Part shown: one piece after another, positions 26,101 to 38,100 of the stretch | Layout: every line of letters begins with the position of its first letter | Numbering within the stretch: the first letter of the stretch is position 1 | Assembly (NCBI RefSeq): GCF_000002995.4 | Contig: NW_025062479.1 | Span: forward strand, 9,105,721 to 9,169,720 | Source: Brugia malayi | Taxonomy: Eukaryota > Nematoda > Chromadorea > Rhabditida > Onchocercidae | Length of the DNA stretch: 64,000 nucleotides | Reading direction: 5' to 3' | Position numbers and translations under genes: made by a program | Notes under the pieces: model-generated | What the model was told of the DNA's origin: nothing | Seen by the model: only the letters and a program-made list of their open reading frames with translations | The model's database searches: none

Positions 26101-29100
26101 ATTGTCAAAGTATAATCGATTTTGCTGGTGATTAGAATTGATCACATGTCATTAAGAAAACTTAATAGAATTTTTAAAAGAAATCAAAGAAATTTCAATT
26201 GGAACACTTTTGAAATCTTTCAGTTCGAGCACAAATGAAAACTTGTTGTATCTATAAGCACTTAACAGGTGTTGCTTCTAATCTTTTGCATTTTTTAAGG
26301 TTGTTACTAATAAATTGAAACAGCAAGAAAGAAGGCAGTTTTGTTTCAAGTTTTTGAGTAATGAAACAGATATCTAGCAAAAGTTTTCTGAATTGATCGA
26401 TGGTAACAGCTATATAGGCTGAAGTTAAAAAGAAATCCATCTTAGGGTGGTTTATACAGAATAAAATAAAACGAAGTCCCGAGATTAGCAATTGTCAGAA
26501 CAACGAATGAATTATGCTGTGTAATCCCAGAACTTAATAAGACAAAAATAGTTCAAATGATTACTTTCTAAAATCTTGTAAAGAGGACTGCTGTTCATTA
26601 ATCAAATTTTCAACGGTTCCATAGCAAATGTGCAAAAGTACGTTGCACAACCTTCGGAAGTGCCTGCAACCCAATGCAACAAAATTTTTTTTGACAACAA
26701 AATTATAGATCAAAAATCCATTTGCTCATATGTAATGACATCTAAGAGAGTAGTGTCGCTGCGTTAAATTATTCTCAACAAATGTTATTGCTTCTATCTA
26801 ACCTAGATATCATTATACAAATGAAATTGAGTGTTAATAATAACGTGATGTGCAATGGCAAAAGTTTATTAGGTTAAAATAATTAATTGAAGGTAATGAC
26901 TAAAAATAAGTGAAAAGTATAAGAGAGGAACCGGTTTAATATATGAGTTACTTAAAGACATTTCATTGTACAAAATCATAACTATTTTAGTACGAAGTCA
27001 ATTTATTTTGAAGCAAATCTTGAGTTTTTCAGAAAATTCCCACTTATGTTATTTTTTTTTAGGGAAAAAGAGAACAAAACTTTAGAAATGAAGCATGAAA
27101 ATGAAATGCTAGTGCTAACAAATAAATCTGAAAGATAGACATGAGGAGAATTAATTATTATATGACAGGGTCTAAAAAAAAAAAAATGACATCAGTCATT
27201 GCTCTTTTTTCGTTTCTCCTTTTCCGCTCAGAAAGTGCTGCAAAATATGGCTCAAATTGTCGTGAAAATAAGACGGAAATTTCTCATTTTTCTTCATGGA
27301 AAAGTTAATAAGATGTAATCCACTCATCTTTTTCAGTGAGTATTTTTTGAAGTGTTACTTGCTGACACTGTTGTGAAACTTCTACAAAATATGAAAATCG
27401 CTGTGGTTGCATAGGTTTATTTCTCATTATTTGTGTAAAGTATTGCAGAAATAATTAATTCTTCAGCACTTTGTTTAATTTAGAATAATAAATGTCAGCA
27501 CAGTTTGATAAAATGTCAAAGAAATACAGCCTTTTTTTCAATTGAAATAAATTACTCTTAAAATTTCTTTTTTGGTTTTTATTTAATCAGTCACATTACG
27601 CTTAATCTGTTTTTCGCTTAATCTGTTTTTCCCAATAATTGCTTTTGGTGGCGGGGTGGCAAATTTATTGCAATTTAAATTTTATACCACAACATTTCAT
27701 ATTACCATTCAAAAATCAGGTAGCATATTATTTTCTACGTTATGAAGCATAAAAAGTTGAAAACATAATCCAAAAAAAAATGTTTCTGCAAAAGCAGACA
27801 TGCATTACAATTCAAATTCAGAGATATCATCACGAAGATTCCATAGGTTTTCTAGAAATGTTCTTGCTTTATCCTCTTCAAGACCCTCCTTTCGGCAATG
27901 TAATAATGTGTCGTAGGTGATGAACGAACAACAAATAACAAAGTAATAAAATCGCTAACTTTCCTCAACTTTAACATCCCTTTATCCCATTATTTCCTTC
28001 AGAATCATATTGACTGAGCAGCTCAATATCAGAAACGGAAATGAAATGATAGGTATTCAGGATTTTCTTACACTAAAACAAAAATTAAAGAGGGAAAAAA
28101 GAAAAAGCCAAAAAAAGGCATCAAAGACGATACTTTCAAGAAAAGGAAATTAAGAAGTGTTTTATGATTAAATGACTTTTAATGAGTAATGTGATATAAC
28201 ACAGAACTGATAAAAAGCAAACTTTATTTTCAAATTTTTGGTGATAGGATTTTTTTTTTTTTTTCGTTAAATTCTCCATTAATTTTTCTTTGAATCACAT
28301 AAAAATTGAAATAATTTGTATTCTTGTAGCTTCTGATAACAGCACTTAAAAGAAGTGTATTTATTTCCTAAAACGTATCAAAGGGTCAAAAACAAGTTTC
28401 TCAAACAGCGAACCCATAAATGAAGTAATTCAAAATTAATGATTGAAAACATCAGCATAGAATTTGAAAAACAAAATTTGTGACCGAAAGTCATTTCTTT
28501 GATAAAAAGAAATGATAAAAAGATAAAAAGAAATGATGTTATGCCTTGTTATGCTTACTTACTGATAGCATTATTAAGTTTTCTTAAGTATCTCATTTAA
28601 TGCTTTAGTGTCATATTTACAAAAAAAGGAAAAGTAAAGAAATATTTTAATGCCACAATTTGTAGCCAGTGATTATAAAGCTAAATAAAGTGTGAAATAA
28701 ATCTTGCTTAGATATTTGCTATATCGGAAAATATATATCGAAAACGAAAAAAAAAATGCTAATTAATACTTGCTATATTAGTTATTTGAATATATAATTA
28801 AAAATATTGAATAAAAATAACTAGATTTGATCATTTAATGGTAGATGGACCTTCACTGGCATCGCTTGCGCATTAACTTTTTACATAGAATTAAATTTTT
28901 AAGCAATACGATCATTTCATTAAAGTTCAAGAAGTCTTGTTTCAAGAAAATAAACAAGATAAACTGAATTAAAAGTATCACAGATTAATTACCTACCTGT
29001 GCTTAGTGAAGCAATTTTCTAATTATTATTATTTCCATTTTAGTTTTTGAACAAGAATTAATTCGCGCGGAAATTAAAACCGATACTTTTCAGAGTTCAC

Positions 29101-32100
29101 AAAACTATATTTAGTCAATAGTTTTGCTGATACTTTCTTCAACTCAAAAAAAGTTTCTGAAAAATTGAAGACAAAAAGGCGATAAACCTGAATGGAGTAG
29201 CATTGGTATGTGGTGTTTTAGGTCTATCCGGTATTGATATTTCATTGCTGTCACATAAACTGATCTCACGTGCTTTACGAACGTATGACTTGGGAAAAAT
29301 GCCGGTTTGTCCGTGAATATTCTTACCCTCGATCCAATTAGCATCAATATTTCGCAAATGACGCAGCATTTCACCCTATCAGTTGTCGATATATGAATTT
29401 TTTTTTTTTTAATTTAATAATTACGCAGTGAAGAGGATGAAAGAGATTGTTGATCATTTTTTCGAAAAAAAAAAACAAAAAAACAAAAAAACTGTTTGCA
29501 ATTATGAGGTGTTTGATTTAAAATGATTTTTGAACATTTATTGTAAGAATGGGTAAGCCAACCAAGTTGAAACATGAACTAAGAACTTAGCAAACCTTTT
29601 TCAGCGATAACTCATTCTTATTTCTGGCAGAAAATGGATACAAAACGACCAGTCTGAACTGTTCGCTTTCCTCATTGCTGTCAATCTTTAATTTGCATTT
29701 AAAATTTTATTAATTGAAGTCCATATATTAACTTCAACAAATTAATTCTTGTTAATCCACTGAAATTTGAAATCCTATTCCTCTGCTAAATGTGTCATCC
29801 GACTACTGTGAAGGAAAGAGAAGCAATCACAATCCCTGGAATAAGCAGTTTATCAGAAGATATTTATAAATAAATTAGCTGTAGAATATTGCAATGAAAA
29901 TACGAATTTATTAATAAAAACATTACTTGTACATAGGAAGAAGGGAAAATGCCACTTTGACCATTAAGTTCGCCCTCCATCCAATTGATATCGATTATGC
30001 GATAGACCCGTATCACATCACCGCGATTAAACGATAATTCTCTACAAATTAAGCATCATGTTTCCAGGTATTTTATTAATTTTTAAGAGTACATCATGGA
30101 ATTATTTGCAACTGGATCGGTGGAATTATATTGAATCCATTGCTTTTCAAGGTAGTGACGCTCACGATTCTGAATTTTTCGAAAGAATTTTGTGAGTTAA
30201 TCTTTAAGCACTTTTGATTTACTCTTCGTATTTAATTAAACATGGCATTATTTGATAAAATATTCACTCAGCAGCTCGGAAAGAATTTAAAAAAATAAAA
30301 GAATTTCTTTTTAAAGTAGACAAATAAACTTGCAGCAAGAAGAAAAAAATTAAATTAGGATCGAAAAAGCAGATTAAGATTAGTTATGACTAGATTAAAA
30401 TATTACTTAGGGCTGACAGCTCTGAAAGAGTGAAGTGCAGTACAAGTCGTAATTTCAGTTTTTGACATCGTTTGAGGGGTGGCAGCACGTTCTGGCCGTC
30501 CAAATTCGTTGATCAGTCCACTAAAGCGATCAAAATTTTTCTGAAGGGCCGGAGCAGCAGAAGGTCTGAAAATATTATCCTTCATTGATCATAAGTTTAC
30601 CATCAATGTAAAATATCACCCCAGCAAATAAACAGTTAGAAGTCAAAAATATTCTTAAATTTATCACTACCAGACTTAAAAGTATTTTATCATTAATTGC
30701 AGCTTGAATCAATTTAGCCACTCTTATTAGCACGATGCACCCAATAATAATAATCAAATTGTAAGTTGCAAATATAAAACAATAGGTTTCAAGCACTGGA
30801 AACAAGCTGGTCCGAATATTACAAACTGAAAGATGGTTTTTAACACGATTATAATTGGTAACCATCTTATCAAGCATCATTTCTTAGTGATAAAACATAA
30901 ACCTGAACTACCTGATGTTCATGGATCAAAATTAAAAACGTAAACTTCCAACAAGCATACTGAAATAATAGCGAAATAGTATTAGTAACTAACACATATC
31001 CATGCCGTCGACTCTGCTGCTGTTGCAATTCTTCGGAAAGCTTCTCAACTTTCTGCCGGAGAAGAACTTCATATTTCGCAAGTTTTTTTATCTTGGCTAC
31101 ATCACCAGTTGACTGGTCGTTTACTTCTGACCTATCTAACAATTATTACTACGATTAAAGAAAAAAAGCATCAGATTAAAAAACGGAAGATCGAAAAATA
31201 CATCGATTTGGCAATCTACTCTGGGTTCTCTCCTAAATAACCAAGAGATGAAAAGTAGAAAAGAATTAAAAGTTTGAGGAAATCTTAATTTCTTTTTTCA
31301 AGGAAATCTGATATAAAAACTGAATTTAAAATTTAAAATGAAAGTTTTTCGTGTTAACTGTAAAATAGTAGTGCTGAGTACAAAATGATTCAAATATGCA
31401 AGTTTGGCATAGCAAAATAGAGGAATAGTAACAGCAGTTATGACAACGGTATAGAAAATATTAACGGTTCAAACAACAGATAGATTAGACGGGACGATTT
31501 GACAATCGGCTTCGTGTGACTCAGTAGTCCTAAAGGTTACATAATTTAAAGTTTGAGCAATATCAAAGCATGCGACAATGCCTTAATTCTTATGCAATTT
31601 GCATTAATATCGAGTATTTCCAAAAAATAAAATCAGTAGTGTAAACACTGAATGGGTAGTTGATCGATAAAGGCAGTAGAAATATTGGAATTTAATTTGT
31701 ATACTCAAGGATTGGTTTAAGATACAGCTTTTGGCAATGGTTAGGAAACACGACAAAGATATTAATAGGCTTATTTAAAAAAGTGCAATGTTCGAAATTT
31801 CTCTTCACTTCATTCACTAATTCACATTATTTTAAATTTAATGCTTTCAATGTAAACTATATTTGAAAAAAAAAGTTAAATATCTTTGGGCTTAAGACAA
31901 TTATTTGAATAGAATCTATTTCATGCAGATTAAGTCGAGAAATTCAAATATATTAATTAAATAGAAAAAGGAGACACACCTGAGTTGATATAAGATGAGC
32001 AAAACGAACAAGGAGTTGTTAAGTTGGTGGGATATTTAGGAATACAATAACAGTTAGAAGTAGAAAATGATGTTGGTGATATGCTGTGACTTCTGCTTCT

Positions 32101-35100
32101 CTTGATGTTGTTACTATTAGTTCCACAAGCTTCCAAGCAGTCAACTAAAGTTTGTAAATACATAACGGACTGATCTAGAGGACCTCCGATTGCTGTTGAT
32201 TTGACAAGTTTATTCAATTGCTCCATAAATGATTCCATATGAATTTCTTTTTTATCCAGTGTTTTGCAGAGATATTCAATCTCAGTCCATGATAAATTAT
32301 GACAAGAAAAATGACAGCATAAGCATTTCGATGCTTCTTGCTTACAGTTCTGCTGAAATCGATACGGTGGTAGGTGGAAATGCTGAGTTTTAGAGCGTTG
32401 TTGAGCAAAGCAGTTAGTGAGGTAAGGCCGATGTGATGATGGACAACACGATGCAGCACCTAACTCATGACGCCATCTAGGTTTCCACTCTTCAAGCTCA
32501 CGATTGAGATTTTCTGAAGACCGCTGATATGGTTGTTCCATTCCACTTTGACTTTCTACATAACGTCCAACACTTTTGCTACGTCTCGATTGCAATTCAT
32601 AGTTTCTGAGTGAATTCTTCTGGTTGTCAAGTTGAAGGTTCGGTGTCCAAGATCCTATAAACGTTTGTTTCGGATAATTTAGAACCTTTTATAAGTCACG
32701 AATTCTCACTCACAGAACGAAGAGAACGGAAGTGAAAATTCACTTACGGTTTATTCGCTGCACGGTTGACGCTGGAGTTGAGAGTTTTCTTTGCTGGCAC
32801 CTCAGCACCGAAGGATCTAAACAATTTTTCATGAATGCGACATTGAGCAAACTAAGAAATGAGAGATCAACATGTCAAAAAGAACGAAGTTTATTTGATT
32901 TTTTTTTTTTTTTGCAAATGAATGATCCGATCAATAGACTTATTTCTAAAACCATAAAGGAAATGGTGATGTTGTAGCAAGGAAGTAAAAACAGAGCACG
33001 TGTAATTGATATGGATATATTCTTAGTCTCTAAATTTTCATCACACATTCAACCAAATTTCATCAAAACAACAAAAAACAAACAAGCTTATACATATATT
33101 TATTATACTAACATCGCACCTTTTTAATGCAAAGGAAACGGTGAATTTTAGAATATTAAAATTTTTCTTTTTTGTAAATTTAAAGTATCATTTCAAGAAA
33201 TAATTTCATATGAAACAATTTTTAAATTTTGAAGAGAAAAGAAATGAGATTGGAACAACAAACTGAATTTTTTTTTTGGAAAAAATGATCTACTATCACT
33301 AATCAGCTGTGCAATAGATGACATTGAGTATAACATACCATCACATACTGTAGCTAATATGGTAATGATCGTTCCCTGGATTTAGTTGACATTTACGCTT
33401 GCCATGCCACGCTATAGAAGTATGAGCAAATAGTGCAAATGTGATACGTTTCATTTGTGAGGTCATGTAAAAATTTTATCTTCCTCTTTTTCAAAGCATT
33501 TTATAGAAATTTTCAAATTTTATTGTTAATGACAAAAAAAAAAGAAGGAATAGCAGTGATGATGGTTGCGGTTATCAGTGGCAATAAACTGATACTGTTT
33601 GTAGTCGCTTCCTTAGATATTTAGAATAAATTCTAGAAGTAAAACAAATCTTTGGAGAGCACTTTTAACTCATTCGCTGATGTGATATGCACATTCGTCT
33701 CTCTTTTAAGGATAACAATTAATGAAGAAGTCCGGGCACACTCCCCAGACTATAAATGTTCAGCAAACTTTCGTTTTACTCCAATATAACAGTTATGAGT
33801 AGAGTAAGTTGTGGTGAAGTAATTCATGAAAGCATTTATAAAAATTTCAAATTGATTTTCAGGAATCGAACATCAAATCGCTGCTTAGTTCATTCTTTGT
33901 CAATTTTAGGTCTTAAAAAATAATAGCTGTATTATAAACACTAATTTGTGGTTGTATTATAATTACTAATTTTTAAAAAAATAGCAACTGAACTAAATCG
34001 AAATCTCTCACAATTTTTGCATCGCGCTACACTTTATAATTAATATTATCAGTGTGTAATTAATAAAAAAGGAATTTCGTGAATACTTGATGGTGAGATG
34101 AAAAGAAGCTTGCTGTAAAAGTAGTAAAGATGAAATAACTGAACAAAGGTGTGAATAATAAACAGATTGATTGGGTAACAGTTAAACTTTCTTTCATTTT
34201 AATTGTTTCAACTACGAGAAGACTAGGGAGATATAATAAGTGCGATGGAAATAAACTGAGCAAAGCTATGGTGATGCACACCAGTGAAAGGAAGGAAATA
34301 GTACGAATGTGAGGTAGAGCGATCGAATGTAATGCTTATGTAGCATTTCATGGCATTTTAAAGCATATTAGCCTACCATGTGCCATGAAGCCTAGCTGAG
34401 AGATACAAGCACCTAGAAGCAGCACTTCTGCCACTGAACGCAGACACTGACACTTATTACTTACACACCATTCATTCTGCGCATAAAAAGAGATACCAGA
34501 AAATCTGAACTTTTTTTTGAAATTCCTCTTCGTCTTCTCTTTCAAAAAAATTCCAATGACATTCCAGTTATTTCTATTAGCTTCAACTTTGGATCAATTT
34601 CAGTACCAATGGTGTATTATAGTTGACTTCTTTATAGCAATAACATAAAGAAATGTGAGTGGAACGAACAAGCAACAGTGAGATAACGGAAACTAGAATA
34701 ATGTGATTTAATTTGAAATACGTGCGTGGTTAGTGAGTACAATGAATACAAGCAACATAATATCAACTGTAATGGACATATAACTATTTGCAAATAAAGC
34801 AAATTTAGTGGCGTGTGTAAAATGGAATAGTATCACGAAGGTTCTGAATACTGACAAGTAGGTAAATTTAAGTTATTTTAAAATCACAGATTCTTGTTGA
34901 AAAATAAGTATATCAATTTGTTTTGATAAAAGATTCCCTGAAATTAAAATAATCATGAAATAACTTGCCTAACTGATCAACTACATGCATTTTCTTGAAC
35001 ATAGTGCGGTACCAATTAGAATTTTCAGTATGAGCATCATAGCGAGGCATGGTACTTGATGTACCTTTGCTATCGTAACTTTGTGAAAGCATTTGACATG

Positions 35101-38100
35101 GTGGTGTTGACGTTGGTATTTTTGATGAAGATGAAGCATCAAACTGGCTTTCTACTCCTTGAGCAATATCAGTCCTATGATTACTTGTTGGAATAATATC
35201 ACTTCTAAGATTATTTGTCGAGATAATATCAGTGTGGTTCGTTGATACAGGTATTTCCAGGTCCTTAATAACCATTTTATTTCTATATTTATTGTGACTG
35301 TTTACGAAGAATGATGGCGGACTCAGCGTTCGGGAACTTATAGTAGCGTTAGCAGTGGTTGAAGGCACGAAAGGTTGTGAACGATTATCAACTCTCTGTT
35401 TGACTGGCATCAATTTCTGGTAATCGCTTAATTGGTTGTAAACTGCTGTTGTATCATTATATAGGGAAGGACTGCAACCATTGTTCTCCTCGTGCTTGTG
35501 GATGATTGGTGATGATGAAAATACACCTGAAGAAGAGGATACTGGTGCGACGAATGTGTTGTTGGAATAAATATCGAGCATATTCGGAGAAACAATAACT
35601 GAGGAAGAAAGTGTCGCTGTACGATTGAATGATACTGGCGTTATGCAGGATATATGCCGCTCCACCGGTTCATGTACAATAGATAACTGTTTCTGTAGTG
35701 TTGTATTACTGGATGATTGAGAATTGCTGTTAAGTTTTGACATCTTTGTTGCCAGATGTTGAAAATTTGATGTATCATCATGTTGCGGAACGTATGGATA
35801 TTGTTCATTTGATCCGGAAATCCATAATGGTGATTTCGTATGACTATTACTAATTGTAATAGTTGGTGGAGTAGATGGCATTTTAACCTCCAATTTCTTT
35901 GCAATTTGCTCACGAAGGGAAGCAACCGATTGAGTTTTCGGTATTTCAATGACTCCTTCTACTTTAACCATCATCGAATTTCTATTACTACCATCTCTTG
36001 CTTCGGTTCGCAAAGTCCACTTTGTCCCACCAGATGAAGACCCATTTCTTGGCCTAACTTTTATTTCCGTTGATGGAGGTGGTGGTGTCTTAGGTAGCCG
36101 AGGTGGTATTGTTCTCATCATCATCTGTAAATACAAACATTTGTTACAACAACATTGTCAGCATATTATACGCTCCCATCTCTTGTTCGATGAAATTACA
36201 TCAACCTGATTGAGCTGAAGTAAAATTCTTAAAATTCTCTACGTCTGTCGATTCATCATTTCGTTATCTTTGCCATTAAAATTATTATTTTTTTTTTTTT
36301 TTGTTTTAAACTGTATTGTTTTGTGACTTGCGAAATCAAATTAATTAAAATGTTCAACTTATAAATCAAGAGAACAAACCATTCCGGATAAATCAGCAAA
36401 AATCAAATACAAACAGTTTACTCCCCTTGTTCCAAGAATTTGAAGGGAAAAATGCAACATTTATTAACAGAAAAGTATCATTAATCTATTAATAATTTTC
36501 AGGACAAAGTAATTGTTGCTATCACAATAGCCGAACAAAAAAAAAAAAGTACTGATGGCATTCTTCTCAAAACTATTTCAAATTTCATCACATTTTTTCG
36601 ATTTTTTCTTCACTACACTTCACACCTTCTACTACACCGATAATACTTAATAATGCGCCATATTGTGAATTAAAACTTCGTCAGTACATTTCCTCCTACT
36701 AACAAACATTATTTGTATTTATTCTTAATTATAATTATTTATAACATTCATTTATAACGAATCTTTTCATTTTTTTTTTTTATTGATGACTTTTCAGTTT
36801 ACCACTTCATCCTCTTTCTGAAAATGTAAAATTGCTGAAATGCACACTACAATTATTTTTCAGTTCTCATCCCACAACAAACATATAATTCGAAATCTTG
36901 GTCATTCCAAGTTAAAAAAAATTTCATATCTAATAACTTTTGAAAATTTTATCCTTCTTCACGACTATACAAAAAATTGTAAAATGGTTATTGCTGTACA
37001 TAAAACAGTTCTGTAATTGGCAATTCGAAACACATTATGCTTTGCATTTCAGGAAACATTCAGTTTCTTTTTTTTTTGCTTATGATGAACTTACTAATAT
37101 CAAAAAAGTTAAATTTACTTAGAAAAAAGCAACAATCAGTGGCAATACAAAGGAATATTAAAATATTATATTAAAGACTATATATTTCTATCAATTGATT
37201 ACTTATTCAATTACTACCTTTACTTTCTAATAATTCCATTGTACATTGAATTAACTACGAAAGGCCGCATAATTTTTTAAGGTTAAGATTTGCATAATTA
37301 ATAATCGATCCAAATATTCAATATTTTGATGATTGTAATTCCTGTTAAAATAATAAAATTGTTAAAACTTATTAATATTAATTGTAAAATTTATAGCAGC
37401 TGTAGTGCGTCAAAACTTATCACATCTACAAGAAATTTCATGTGACTACAACACTGGAAATATTTCCATTATTTTGAGAAAATAATACAATTTTCTAGAT
37501 TTTTATTGGATATATTATTTAATTTATTCTGAAATTATATTTTTGTTCGGCGGTGACAGGACAAATAATATTGAATATAAAAGATTTTGAAAGTAAAACG
37601 GAGCACAAATAAGAGAGTAGCAGTCATTTCCATAGATTTTAAGTCAGGACTTTTAGATAGCTCGTTAAAATTCGAATACGGGCAGTATGATTCAAGTGCT
37701 CCGTACATTCTAATGAATTTCATTTGATGAATTTGATTCAAACAAATACTTTTGGAAAGAATACAAGATGTTATAGCATTGAAAATGTGTGGATCAGTTC
37801 GTGTATTTTCAAATTCTCCTTTTACATTTTAAAAATTGGAGAAAAAATGACTGAAAGTTGATTCCAGAACATTGTCATTTCAGTTCAATTAAGTTATGAG
37901 TACAATGATAGGTAAAAGGGTTTGCAGAAGGATACCTTCTTGGTTTGCTTTCAGCTTTTGAAAACATACTCCCATTACTAATTAGTTTCTCCTGAACTAC
38001 AACCAGTTGTGGACACCAAGGTTGGAGAGACTTCAGACTCCATAAATAATTCATCTTAAAATTGACTGTTTAATTACTAAATAGTCGAGATATCGAGAAG

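Larger units (their letters stand above)
23932..29187 (-). other. Long SORBS intron (about 5.3 kb) hosting a nested ORF
   Basis: It lies between the SH3-2 exon and the linker exon before SH3-3; the AG leftover at 29188 joins the A at 23931 in frame (Arg). Apart from the single-exon ORF at 24492-25094 I see only AT-rich sequence, homopolymer runs and small tandem duplications. Confidence 0.6.
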
